Positions 1-8,522 of a stretch of DNA of 64,000 bases are shown here, in pieces. Source of the stretch: Gammaproteobacteria bacterium (GTDB lineage: Bacteria; Pseudomonadota; Gammaproteobacteria; SZUA-229); contig JABDRN010000018.1 in the NCBI GenBank assembly GCA_013041745.1, forward strand, positions 17,170 through 81,169, written 5' to 3'. A program made the translations under genes and the position numbers. The stretch's first letter is position 1. Each line of letters begins with the position of its first letter. Below the pieces are notes generated by a model. That model saw only the letters and a program-made list of their open reading frames with translations, had not been told where the DNA came from and did not search any database.

Positions 1-57
1 AAATTAAATTGACTACCTTATTGATATAAGTCATAAAGCATTGATATTAAAAATAAT

Positions 58-63
58 TATAAT
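58..63 (+). promoter_or_regulatory. Possible -10 box for the ParA-GTPase cluster
   Basis: A perfect TATAAT lies in very AT-rich DNA about 30 bp before the first ATG of the cluster. No well-placed -35 box is visible: TTGATA at 41-46 is only 11 bp away. The DNA is so AT-rich that chance occurrence is likely. Confidence 0.25.
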
Positions 64-93
64 CTTAAAATTAGTATTATTGGGTAATCGTCT

Positions 94-720
94 ATGATAA
101 CAGTCGTTGGAAATCTAAAGGGTGGTACGGGAAAAAGTACGGTTGCATTTAACCTGGCGGTCTGGCTCGCACATGATAAGGCCGGGGTGAAGGCATTTGA
201 CCTTGACCCGCAGTGTACACTGGTCGATGTTGGTGAAGTCAGAGTCGAGGATGGCTATGAACCGTCTTTCGAGGTTTCCACTGACCTGGGTGAGCTGGAA
301 GCACTGGCAAAAGATAAAAAAAACAAACAGCCGATTATTGTAGATATGAGTGCCACAAACATGTTTGCCATGGAAAAAGCCATTTCATTGGCAGACAGGG
401 TGTTGATACCGATTCAGCCGAGTCAGGCCGATATCTGGTCGACACAGCGTTTCCTGAAAATAGTAAACAATAATATCGATAAGAAAAAAACAGAAGTTCT
501 GGGATTTCTTAATCGGGCTGATACACATATCGGTGTGCGCGAGACAGATGAAGCTGATCAGGCGCTACAGATGATGCAGGGCATAAAGGCCCTGGGTATA
601 CGCTTGCATCAGCGTACGGCCTACCGTCGTTCATTTAGCGAGGGGCTTGCTGTATTCGAGCTTGACCCGATGGGGAAAGCATCAAAAGAAATGAAGCAAC
701 TGGCGATTCTGCTAGATTAG
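94..720 (+). CDS. Orphan ParA/MinD-family ATPase
   Basis: A P-loop ATPase of the ParA/MinD (SIMIBI) family, 208 aa, the short size of stand-alone positioning ATPases. The deviant Walker A KGGTGKST is at residues 9-16, the Walker A' DLDPQ at 36-40 and the Walker B VDMS at 83-86. There is no N-terminal HTH, unlike plasmid type Ia ParA, and no obvious MinD-like C-terminal amphipathic helix. ParB and parS are absent, so chromosome partitioning is unlikely. It heads a same-strand cluster of three membrane-anchored proteins and a dynamin-like GTPase, which suggests it positions a membrane-associated assembly. That role is inference; family membership is secure. Confidence 0.88.
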   Translation: MITVVGNLKGGTGKSTVAFNLAVWLAHDKAGVKAFDLDPQCTLVDVGEVRVEDGYEPSFEVSTDLGELEALAKDKKNKQPIIVDMSATNMFAMEKAISLADRVLIPIQPSQADIWSTQRFLKIVNNNIDKKKTEVLGFLNRADTHIGVRETDEADQALQMMQGIKALGIRLHQRTAYRRSFSEGLAVFELDPMGKASKEMKQLAILLD

Positions 721-800
721 TATTGGTCTAACAGGTATCGCTCACTATCAAGTGCTGCAATGAGAAATTACTGATAATGTTGCGAGTCTAGAGGTTAATT

Positions 801-1631
801 ATGAAGATTATTCGTTGGTTATTAAGTCATACATTCCTTATCCTGTTAATCGTAGCAGTGATTTATTGTTATATGTTCTGGGGTAACCTTACCGGTGAAG
901 ACACTCCGGCAGGAAAAGCGATAGCATACCTGTCAGATGAGTTTGTTGAAGTTGAAAGCTTTGTCGAGGCGGTCAAATCTAAGCAGGCAGAGCTGGCCAG
1001 TGAGAGATCGAGCGCAGAGAAGCCGGTTGCCCTTACAGAGACCGGGACAAGCACCGAACAACGAGCTGTCGTACAGCAGCCAGTGAACATCAGCTACAGC
1101 CATAACCAGAAACCTGTCGAGCAGAGTGCGATGGCTGTTAACAATACAGGAGCTGGAGCTCAGGCCACGGCGGGTGCGGCAAATCGAATGATGCCAGCCG
1201 CAACGGCTCCTGCAGCAGCGATGAACAGGACTAGTGAAAAGTTTATTTCACCCGAGATTGAAGAGCAGCTGAGTAATGTAGATGAGCACGGCAAAGCCAT
1301 CGATCCTTCGCAGACCGGTAATTCGGTGAAAGAGAGCTGGATAACCGCGAGAAAATCTTTTTATCAGCGTGATTATGATAAATCCATACAGAGCTATCAG
1401 GATGTGATTGATAATACTGAGGATAATTTTGATGCCTATGGCGAACTTGGCAATGTTTATTTCAACCAGGGTAAAAAACGAGAGGCGGCATCTGCGTATT
1501 TTGAGGCGGCCGCTATACTCATTAAAAAAGGGCAGGTCAATCGAGCGCAGAGCTTGATGGGTTTGCTACGACAACTGGATGAAGCTAAGGCGAATGAACT
1601 GAAGACGCTGATCGACTCAGCCAGGTCATAA
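801..1631 (+). CDS. Single-pass membrane protein with C-terminal TPR domain
   Basis: This 276-aa protein has a short N-terminal segment, one hydrophobic helix at about residues 7-27, a long low-complexity Ala/Gln/Met linker (about 70-145) and a C-terminal helical region. Residues about 175-245 look like two TPR units (WITARKSFYQRDYDKSI and YGELGNVYFNQGKKREAASAY). TPR modules bind proteins, so it is probably a membrane scaffold for the cluster. It begins 80 bp after the ParA gene and ends 15 bp before the DUF302 gene. No enzymatic motif is visible. The TPR assignment is good; the specific role is unknown. Confidence 0.75.
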   Translation: MKIIRWLLSHTFLILLIVAVIYCYMFWGNLTGEDTPAGKAIAYLSDEFVEVESFVEAVKSKQAELASERSSAEKPVALTETGTSTEQRAVVQQPVNISYSHNQKPVEQSAMAVNNTGAGAQATAGAANRMMPAATAPAAAMNRTSEKFISPEIEEQLSNVDEHGKAIDPSQTGNSVKESWITARKSFYQRDYDKSIQSYQDVIDNTEDNFDAYGELGNVYFNQGKKREAASAYFEAAAILIKKGQVNRAQSLMGLLRQLDEAKANELKTLIDSARS

Positions 1632-1646
1632 TCGAGGAGTTATTAC

Positions 1647-2237
1647 ATGTTTTATGCACTACGAAATCTATTTGCCCTGGTCGGTTTTCTGGCAATAGTC
1701 TGTGCAATCTATGCGGCTGTCAAGATAGCGCCAATGAAGCAGGCATTTGATGCTCTGGATGAAGGTGCTTTTGATGTCTACAGTGAGATGATGATCAAGG
1801 TATTAGAAACCGGTAATTCGGCTGAAGCCATGGTCTGGAAAGTAAAAGTCAATGAAGACCTGTCCGCTGAAGAAGTTGAAGAGACCATGCGTTTTGTCGC
1901 TAACGAACACAACATAAAAAATGTAGGTGAATTACCTCTGTCCGGTCAGGTCGAAGCAATGACAGGTGAAGAGTCTCGTTACCTGAAGATCTACATGTTC
2001 TGTAATGCACTTACTGCAGCACAGATGCTCGAATACAGTGATGCATATTCTGCATTTTTACCTTGTCGCGTCAGTATGGTCGAAGATAAAGAAGGTAAGT
2101 TATGGTTATATTCATTGAATATGGATGCCATGATCTACGGCGGTACTCCTTTACCTGCAGATCTGAAAGAAGAGGCGGAAGGTGTAAAGGAGATTATATT
2201 GGATATTATGAATCGAGGCGCTGAAGGCGATTTCTAA
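1647..2237 (+). CDS. Membrane-anchored DUF302-like protein
   Basis: A 196-aa protein with one N-terminal hydrophobic helix (about 7-27) and a soluble domain. The segment LPCRVSMVEDKEGKLWLY and the preceding pattern match my recollection of DUF302, a small alpha/beta domain of unknown biochemical function whose known structure is a homodimer. An SD-like GAGGAG lies just before the ATG. It is separated from the next gene by 1 bp, so translational coupling is likely. Its residence in a ParA/dynamin-like cluster is unusual. The DUF302 call is from pattern memory, not a profile search. Confidence 0.65.
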   Translation: MFYALRNLFALVGFLAIVCAIYAAVKIAPMKQAFDALDEGAFDVYSEMMIKVLETGNSAEAMVWKVKVNEDLSAEEVEETMRFVANEHNIKNVGELPLSGQVEAMTGEESRYLKIYMFCNALTAAQMLEYSDAYSAFLPCRVSMVEDKEGKLWLYSLNMDAMIYGGTPLPADLKEEAEGVKEIILDIMNRGAEGDF

Positions 2238-2238
2238 G

Positions 2239-3342
2239 ATGGCAGAAGATAAGAAGACTGACAAGCAGTCTGCAAAAAAAACTGCAGAGGCGAAGGCTAA
2301 GCCAGCCAGCAGTGCTGTAAAAAAAGAACCGGTTGCGAAAAAAACTGCAGCTAAAACAGCAGCCAAAGGCGCTGCAGGTTCCACAGCGTCAAAGACAGAA
2401 GAGCCTGTGCTGAAAGCATCTAAGGATGCACTGGCAGCGATCGAGAAAGCCGGTGCTTCGAAAGATTCTGATATGAAAGCAGCGGCCAAGAAGATCAGTG
2501 ACATGGATAAGGTTGCTGCCGATAACTCAATAAAGTCGAAGAAAGGCGTTGATGAGTTAAAGGCGCGCGCGCATGAAGCAAAACAGCGTGCACAGAGAAA
2601 AATACTGGAAGAGTCTTACGTCAGCGACAAACCAGCAGATCCCCTGGAGAGGCTTGCCAATACATTCGATAGTAGTGCACGCCGCTGGGAGATGGTGGTG
2701 TATCCATCGATGTTTGCCTTTGTGCTGTTAGCCGGTTATGGCTTTTTCCTGATTTATCGCTTAACGCATGATATCGCCATACTGTCACAATCAGTGACTC
2801 ATATGGCGGTGATTGTCTCAGATGCGATGCCACGTATGACAAAAGACCTTAATGTGATGACTGGCAGTATCGATAATATGACCGGTAACATCGATGGTAT
2901 GACTACTGAGATTACTTCTATGTCGGGCCAGATGGATAGCCTGACACCGATGAGCCATAATATTCAGAGTATGACGCACAACATCGGCAGCATGAACCGT
3001 TCCGTTTACGGCCTGCAGCGTGATATGCATGGTATGAACCGTACCGTATCCAGTGGTCCTTTCGGTATGATGAATGACATGATGCCATTCAGTTCTGACA
3101 CAAATGTACCACCGCCGATACAGCCATCGCCGGTATGGCCTTCATATAATCCGGTGCCTCAGCAACAGCCTTTTTATCGGCCCTATGCAGCACCTGCACC
3201 AGTAGCGCCCGTTGCAGAGAAGCCCAAAGAGCCTCAGCAGACAGTCAAGACCGAAGTGACAATGCCGGGTGCGAGTCCGGTTTCACTAAAAGAGGTTTCC
3301 AGCCCAAAGGTTTCAGCGACAGTACAGGATAAAGGTAATTAA
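2239..3342 (+). CDS. Single-pass protein: Lys/Ala-rich tail plus Met/Ile heptad-repeat domain
   Basis: No family recognised. Four parts are visible in 367 aa. Residues 1-125 are Lys/Ala-rich and histone-H1-like. A transmembrane helix spans about 153-174. Residues about 186-270 form around ten heptads with Met, Ile or Leu at core positions (MTGSIDN, MTGNIDG, MTTEITS and so on), so this should be a coiled coil. A Pro/Gln-rich tail follows, with a Met-rich patch (GMMNDMMPF) at its start. By the positive-inside rule the basic tail should be cytoplasmic and the coiled coil periplasmic. Basic N-terminal tails of ParA partners stimulate ATP hydrolysis, so this could be the partner of the ATPase at 94-720; that is inference. 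Confidence 0.7.
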   Translation: MAEDKKTDKQSAKKTAEAKAKPASSAVKKEPVAKKTAAKTAAKGAAGSTASKTEEPVLKASKDALAAIEKAGASKDSDMKAAAKKISDMDKVAADNSIKSKKGVDELKARAHEAKQRAQRKILEESYVSDKPADPLERLANTFDSSARRWEMVVYPSMFAFVLLAGYGFFLIYRLTHDIAILSQSVTHMAVIVSDAMPRMTKDLNVMTGSIDNMTGNIDGMTTEITSMSGQMDSLTPMSHNIQSMTHNIGSMNRSVYGLQRDMHGMNRTVSSGPFGMMNDMMPFSSDTNVPPPIQPSPVWPSYNPVPQQQPFYRPYAAPAPVAPVAEKPKEPQQTVKTEVTMPGASPVSLKEVSSPKVSATVQDKGN

Positions 3343-3348
3343 TCAGAT

Positions 3349-4920
3349 ATGTTAAACCGTCCGGATAAATCTATTCGAGATCGATTGACGAAACTGGAGA
3401 CTCATCTGAACAATGAGAATCCTCTGTTGATCGATGTGGTTTCTCGATTTAAAAAACTTGATACTGTCGCATATAAGATGGGTTTGCTGGATACCACTGA
3501 TTCCTATGCAACCAGCATTCCGTGGTGGCCACTGGTGTCTATACTCGGTACCTTTTCCGCGGGCAAATCGTCGTTCATCAATAATTTTCTTGATGATAAG
3601 CTGCAGCTGACGGGGAACCAGGCTGTCGACGATAAATTTACCGTCATTACCTATAGCAACAGTAAAGAGAACCGGGTGCTGCCTGGTATCGCGTTGAACT
3701 CCGATCCTCGCTTTCCGTTCTACCAGATGAGTGATGAGATCGACAAAGTGGCCAGCGGAGAAGGTCGTCGTATCGATGCTTATCTGCAGATGAAGACGTC
3801 ACATTCAGATAAGCTGAGCGGAAAGATCCTTATTGACTCTCCCGGATTTGATGCCGATGAGCAGCGCAATGCTATTCTGCGACTGACTGATCATATCGTT
3901 GATCTATCTGACCTGGTGCTGGTGCTTTTCGATGCACGCCACCCCGAGCCAGGTGCCATGCAGGATACGCTTGACCACCTGGTCGGCAATACAATCAACC
4001 GTAGCGATTCAGAAAAATTTCTCTACATTCTCAATCAGATCGATACCGCTGCGCAGGAGGATAACCCGGAAGCAGTAGTAGCTGCGTGGCAGAGAGCTCT
4101 GGCAGCCAAGGGCCTCACTGCAGGGCGTTTTTATTCAATTTATAACCAGGATGTCGCGGTGCCGATTGAAGATGAGGCAGTCCGCCAGCGTTTCGAAAGC
4201 AAGTGTGAGCAAGATAAAGCTGCCATCTTCGAGCGTATACATCAGGTCGAGGTTGAGCGTTCATATCGGATCCTGGGTGCATTGCAGACCATCGCCGGTG
4301 ACATAGAAAACCATGTCGTACCCGTAGTTAAAGCAGCCATGACCCGATGGCTGAAAATGGTATTAACGATCGATGCCATTGCTATCGGCATTTTCATGAT
4401 AGTCCTGTTTGTGCTTAGTAATATGTTCGATAGCTGGGCGTTATTCTCATACGATTTCACTGATGAAGCTATCATATCTTCGCTGAAGTTAAGCCTGACC
4501 GTGGTGGGCTTTCTTGTCGTCCATTTTACTGCACGGGCTTTTTCTGCAAGAGTGATAGCGAAAAAACTGATGTCGAGTATATTTGCTGACAAGAGTCTCG
4601 CTGGTGAGCACCGTGAGGGCAAGATACTGGCTGGCAGCATTAAGAAAGCATTCCTGAAAAATACTCAGCCACTGAGGAGTTTGTTCAGGCCGATGCCGGT
4701 GGGCTGGTCGATGCGCTCCAAGCGTACCCTGGCCCAGGTGGCTGCAGATGCCAGTGAATTTATTCAGACAATGAATGATCGTTATACCCGGCCATCAGGT
4801 ATGAAAGAGCCTGACACTGCAGCGCAGGTGAACCCCGTACAGGGTGAAGCTGAACCCGCCGATGCCAACCAGGCTGCTTCTGTTGAACCGCTGTCTACGG
4901 TGAAGTCAGAGACTCATTAA
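3349..4920 (+). CDS. Dynamin-like large GTPase with two membrane segments
   Basis: A 523-aa GTPase. G1 is GTFSAGKS (67-74), G3 is DSPG (163-166) and the G4 candidate is NQID (229-232) instead of the usual N/TKxD. GTFSAGKSSFINNFL is characteristic of dynamin-like and EHD-like GTPases. Two hydrophobic stretches (about 338-358 and 380-397) form a hairpin, as in membrane-inserted bacterial dynamin-like proteins, followed by a helical and then acidic low-complexity tail. It closes the cluster, 6 bp after the heptad-repeat gene. Membrane remodelling or tethering is the natural expectation. The altered G4 may change nucleotide specificity. Confidence 0.8.
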   Translation: MLNRPDKSIRDRLTKLETHLNNENPLLIDVVSRFKKLDTVAYKMGLLDTTDSYATSIPWWPLVSILGTFSAGKSSFINNFLDDKLQLTGNQAVDDKFTVITYSNSKENRVLPGIALNSDPRFPFYQMSDEIDKVASGEGRRIDAYLQMKTSHSDKLSGKILIDSPGFDADEQRNAILRLTDHIVDLSDLVLVLFDARHPEPGAMQDTLDHLVGNTINRSDSEKFLYILNQIDTAAQEDNPEAVVAAWQRALAAKGLTAGRFYSIYNQDVAVPIEDEAVRQRFESKCEQDKAAIFERIHQVEVERSYRILGALQTIAGDIENHVVPVVKAAMTRWLKMVLTIDAIAIGIFMIVLFVLSNMFDSWALFSYDFTDEAIISSLKLSLTVVGFLVVHFTARAFSARVIAKKLMSSIFADKSLAGEHREGKILAGSIKKAFLKNTQPLRSLFRPMPVGWSMRSKRTLAQVAADASEFIQTMNDRYTRPSGMKEPDTAAQVNPVQGEAEPADANQAASVEPLSTVKSETH

Positions 4921-4973
4921 GCTCTGTTGTTTGGTTTTTACGGCTTTGCTGATCAGGATTTTGCCAGGCCAGG

Positions 4974-5831
4974 TTATTCCCCGGTGTGGGCAGGTGTTGC
5001 CAGACACTGACCGAGTTTGATCTCAGCTTCTGCAGTCATCTCGGGCGCTATTTTCATTCGGTCGGTTGCCAGCACGATGACAGTGGAGCCCAGGTTAAAC
5101 CGTCCCATCTCATCACCCCGTTTTAATACGATGTCTTTGTCGCTGTAATTGAACCGCTTGATTCTCCTGGTTTCACTGGTTATCAGCCCGTGCCAGGTGG
5201 TCTCTATAGCAGAAACATTGATAGCACCAACCAGTATGAGCGCCATCGGGCCCTGTTCGGTCTCGAAATAACATACACATCGTTCATTGCGAGCAAATAA
5301 ACGCGGGATATGATTGACCACGAATGTTGCGACACTGAACAGACGGCCGGGAATGTATTGCATATGCTTCAGTACACCGGTGGCAGGCATGTGTATGCGG
5401 TGGTAGTCTCTTGGAGACAGGTACAGCGTGGCGAACTGTCCATGCTTAAACGTTTTTTCAAGATCTCTGTCACCGCCGACCAGCTCCAGCAGGCTGTATT
5501 CCTGCCCCTTGGCCTGAAATATACGGCCGTCTTTTATTTGCTGAGCCTGACTGACTGAACCGTCAACCGGGCATAACCAGTTTTTTTCATCGCCATCGAA
5601 TGGACGGCATTCAGGTTTTAATGCACGTGTGAAAAAAGCGTTCAGCGATTCATACGCGAACATGTCTTCTTCGACAGCTTCATGCATCTTTACAGGGTTG
5701 AGTCTGGTATAAGTTCGGATGATGTAATTCTTAAGCGGTGCCCAACGTATTCTTGCCAGCTTGAACATCAACCATGAAATTGCATGATGCGGCAGGATAT
5801 AAAATAGTAAAGCGAGCAGTTTCTGTTTCAT
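4974..5831 (-). CDS. psd: Phosphatidylserine decarboxylase proenzyme
   Basis: Converts phosphatidylserine to phosphatidylethanolamine at the inner membrane. The LGST self-cleavage motif is at residues 247-250: Ser249 would become the pyruvoyl prosthetic group and start the short alpha chain. Length 285 aa matches bacterial Psd of the E. coli type. Other family segments include SPRDYHRIHMP and GAINVSAIETTWHG, and an N-terminal hydrophobic region fits membrane association. It is convergent with the dynamin-like GTPase gene, with a 53-bp gap containing no clear terminator. No psd partner such as pssA is adjacent. Confidence 0.95.
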   Translation of the reverse strand: MKQKLLALLFYILPHHAISWLMFKLARIRWAPLKNYIIRTYTRLNPVKMHEAVEEDMFAYESLNAFFTRALKPECRPFDGDEKNWLCPVDGSVSQAQQIKDGRIFQAKGQEYSLLELVGGDRDLEKTFKHGQFATLYLSPRDYHRIHMPATGVLKHMQYIPGRLFSVATFVVNHIPRLFARNERCVCYFETEQGPMALILVGAINVSAIETTWHGLITSETRRIKRFNYSDKDIVLKRGDEMGRFNLGSTVIVLATDRMKIAPEMTAEAEIKLGQCLATPAHTGE

Positions 5832-5872
5832 TGTGGATTGTCTGCGGACGATGAGTACTGTATGAGTACGAA

Positions 5873-6328
5873 CTAGAACTGTGCTTTTTTCACAATTACA
5901 GTGATAGTCTTAGTGATATTGTCTTTTGTGGTTAAAATGATTTCTACCATGTCACCGGCTCTGAGAGCCTTTACAGGGTTGAATAACATTAAATGGGGGC
6001 CACCGCGCTTTAATTCAAGCTTGCTGTTTGCGGGAATTTTCAGGCTACCGTGACGTACCATCCTGGCCATGCCATCCTCATGTATGGTCTCATGGAATTC
6101 GATACTGCTGTAATTTTCGGATTCTGCGCGGGTTATCTCAAGAGCAGAGGTGCCGGTATTCTTTATCGTCATATATGCCACCATGACCTTGCTTACCGGC
6201 GGTGCTTCAGCTATCCATGCGTCCTGGATGATCAGAGTGGCATCGCTGTTTTTCATATCAGCGGCATTTAGCGGGCTGATGAAACATGAGAGAAAAATTA
6301 TAAATATGCTAACAGTCTTGTGTTTCAT
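5873..6328 (-). CDS. Periplasmic copper chaperone, PCu(A)C family
   Basis: A signal peptide (about 1-22, cleavage near LNA/AD) precedes a single PCu(A)C domain, 151 aa in total. The expected Met/His copper-binding pattern is present: HETIHEDGMARM around residues 78-90 and PHLML around 110-114. The family delivers Cu(I) to the CuA centre of cytochrome c oxidase. No Sco, cox or cbb3 gene is nearby, so the client is not shown by context. It lies upstream of psd on the same strand but is probably functionally unrelated. Confidence 0.9.
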   Translation of the reverse strand: MKHKTVSIFIIFLSCFISPLNAADMKNSDATLIIQDAWIAEAPPVSKVMVAYMTIKNTGTSALEITRAESENYSSIEFHETIHEDGMARMVRHGSLKIPANSKLELKRGGPHLMLFNPVKALRAGDMVEIILTTKDNITKTITVIVKKAQF

Positions 6329-6444
6329 GATGTGATATACCGGAGTAAGTAAATGCTGGCAGGTCAGTTCAAGTTTCGCTGAGTGTGGGATTATAATCGC
6401 TTACTGCAGGGCATGGAAGTCGACTTTTTGTGTACAATACAGCG

Positions 6445-7377
6445 ATGATAAATAAACGCGAAATCGCCAATGACCTCGTTACCCTGCGTGACCTGATCCG
6501 CTGGGGTACGAGTCAGTTCAATGCGGCAGGTCTGAGCTTCGCTCAGGGTATGCCGACTGCGATCGATGAAGCGGTTTATCTCTGTTTGAGTGCACTGCAC
6601 CTGCCACCAGATTTTAGTGTCGAGTATTTCGATTGTGTACTGACCATGGATGAGCGCTTACATGTCTTAGGCATGTTTCAACAACGTATCGAACAGCATA
6701 AACCTGCGGCCTATATCACGAATGAAGCATGGTTTGCCGGTTTGAGTTTCTATGTCGATGAGCGCGTATTGATCCCGCGCTCTCCGATCGCAGAGATGGT
6801 CCATCAACAGTTCTCGTTATGGACAGATCCCGCTCAAGTTCATCACATTCTGGATCTCTGTACCGGTAGTGGCTGTATCGCGATCGCCTGCGCCTATGCA
6901 TTTGACCAGGCTCAGATCGATGCCAGTGATATATCTGCAGACGCGTTAGCTGTGGCCGAGATCAATCGCAGGGATCATGGTGTCGAGGACCGAGTACATC
7001 TGCTACAGTCAGACCTGTTCGAGTCGATACCTGCTAAACGTTATGACCTCATCGTGAGTAATCCGCCATATGTCTCGTTACAGGAGATGGCGGAGTTGCC
7101 AGCCGAATTCCAATATGAGCCCGGGAATACGGCTCTCGCGGCAGGTGAGACCGGGATGAATATGGTGCTTCCGATACTGGTTCAGGCCAGGGATTATCTG
7201 AGCGATGATGGCATACTTGTCGTTGAAGTCGGATACTCAAAACCTGCCTTAGTTGCGCTGTTTCCAGAAGTGCCTTTCTTCTGGGTCGATTTCGAATTCG
7301 GCGGTGACGGGGTCTTGGTGTTGACAGCAAATCAGCTGGAGACGTATCAGGCTGTTTTTGAGCGTGTTAATATCTAA
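6445..7377 (+). CDS. prmB: Ribosomal protein L3 N5-glutamine methyltransferase
   Basis: A class I SAM-dependent methyltransferase. NPPY in LIVSNPPYVSL is the catalytic motif that binds the glutamine amide, and LDLCTGSGCIAIACA is the SAM-binding motif I. The ATG at 6445 gives 310 aa, the length of E. coli PrmB, and its N-terminus (MINKREIANDLVTLRDLIRWG) fits the family; an in-frame GTG at 6430 is possible but less likely. PrmB methylates uL3, PrmC methylates release factors. It is followed 33 bp later by aroC, the same neighbour as in E. coli. Confidence 0.93.
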   Translation: MINKREIANDLVTLRDLIRWGTSQFNAAGLSFAQGMPTAIDEAVYLCLSALHLPPDFSVEYFDCVLTMDERLHVLGMFQQRIEQHKPAAYITNEAWFAGLSFYVDERVLIPRSPIAEMVHQQFSLWTDPAQVHHILDLCTGSGCIAIACAYAFDQAQIDASDISADALAVAEINRRDHGVEDRVHLLQSDLFESIPAKRYDLIVSNPPYVSLQEMAELPAEFQYEPGNTALAAGETGMNMVLPILVQARDYLSDDGILVVEVGYSKPALVALFPEVPFFWVDFEFGGDGVLVLTANQLETYQAVFERVNI

Positions 7378-7410
7378 TCATATCCAAAAATAAAACAAGT
7401 AGTTACATAT

Positions 7411-8508
7411 ATGTCAGGAAATACGATAGGAAAATTGTTCAGTTTAACCACTGCCGGTGAGTCACATGGCGCCGGGCTGGTCGGCATCATCGACGGGTGT
7501 CCACCGGGGATCGCACTTAGTGAAGAGGACCTGCAGTTTGACCTGGATCGACGCAAGCCCGGAACATCACGTCATACCACGCAGCGCCGTGAAGAAGATA
7601 AGGTGAAGATATTTTCAGGAGTGTTCGAAGGGAAAACGACCGGTACCAGTATCGGCTTGCTGATAGAAAATACCGACCAGCGCTCCAAAGATTACAGTAA
7701 TATTATGGACCGGTTTCGGCCCGGTCATGCAGATTATACCTACCAGCAAAAATACGGAGTGCGCGATTATCGTGGTGGTGGCCGCTCTTCAGCACGTGAG
7801 ACGGCGATGCGGGTTGCCGGCGGCGGTATCGCCAAGAAATTTCTCAAAGATCGTTATAATATAGTGATATATGGTTACATGTCACAGCTCGGACCAATCC
7901 AGATGCCGATGCTAAGCAGGGATGATATAAATAATAATGCCTTTTTCTGTGGCGATGCTTCAAAGGTTGCAGAACTCGAGGCTTATATGGATGCACTGCG
8001 AAAAGAGGGGAATTCAGTCGGTGGAAAAATTACGGTGGTTGCTGAGGGAGTCCCTCCAGGGCTTGGCGAACCGGTTTTTGACAGGCTGGATGCAGACATC
8101 GCTCATGCCATGATGGGTATCAATGCTGCCAAGGGTGTCGAGCTTGGCGACGGCTTCGCTTGTGTCCAGGCAAAAGGTACAGAATTTCGTGACGAGATTA
8201 CTCCTGATGGCTTCAAGAGCAACCATGCGGGTGGCGTCTTAGGTGGTATTTCTTCAGGGCAGGATATCGTCGTTCACACCGCATTCAAGCCTACATCGAG
8301 CATACGCCTTTCTGGAGACACCGTAGATGTCGACGGTAATGCCATCGATGTCGTCACTCATGGTCGGCATGATCCCTGTGTCGCTATCCGTGCTACTCCG
8401 ATCTGCGAAGCGATGCTGGCGATAGTGCTATGTGACCACCTGTTGCGGCAACGCGGACAGAATATGGATGTGCATTCTCAGACACCTGTCATTCCATCAC
8501 ATACCTGA
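7411..8508 (+). CDS. aroC: Chorismate synthase
   Basis: Converts 5-enolpyruvylshikimate-3-phosphate to chorismate, the last step of the shikimate pathway, using reduced FMN. Length 365 aa is typical. Signatures include GESHGAGL near the N-terminus, the [14 protein letters not shown] segment, [17 protein letters not shown] and the C-terminal [17 protein letters not shown]. It supplies the tryptophan genes found about 12 kb downstream. A probable operon with prmB upstream. Confidence 0.97.
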   Translation: MSGNTIGKLFSLTTAGESHGAGLVGIIDGCPPGIALSEEDLQFDLDRRKPGTSRHTTQRREEDKVKIFSGVFEGKTTGTSIGLLIENTDQRSKDYSNIMDRFRPGHADYTYQQKYGVRDYRGGGRSSARETAMRVAGGGIAKKFLKDRYNIVIYGYMSQLGPIQMPMLSRDDINNNAFFCGDASKVAELEAYMDALRKEGNSVGGKITVVAEGVPPGLGEPVFDRLDADIAHAMMGINAAKGVELGDGFACVQAKGTEFRDEITPDGFKSNHAGGVLGGISSGQDIVVHTAFKPTSSIRLSGDTVDVDGNAIDVVTHGRHDPCVAIRATPICEAMLAIVLCDHLLRQRGQNMDVHSQTPVIPSHT

Positions 8509-8522
8509 TATAGCATACCTCG

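Noticed and set aside
94..720. Chromosomal or plasmid partition locus
   Set aside because: No ParB gene or parS-like centromere repeat is visible near the ParA-type gene.
2794..3048. Possible CRISPR or DNA tandem repeat in the heptad-coding region
   Set aside because: The repetition is at protein level with varying codons; there are no constant direct repeats with spacers.
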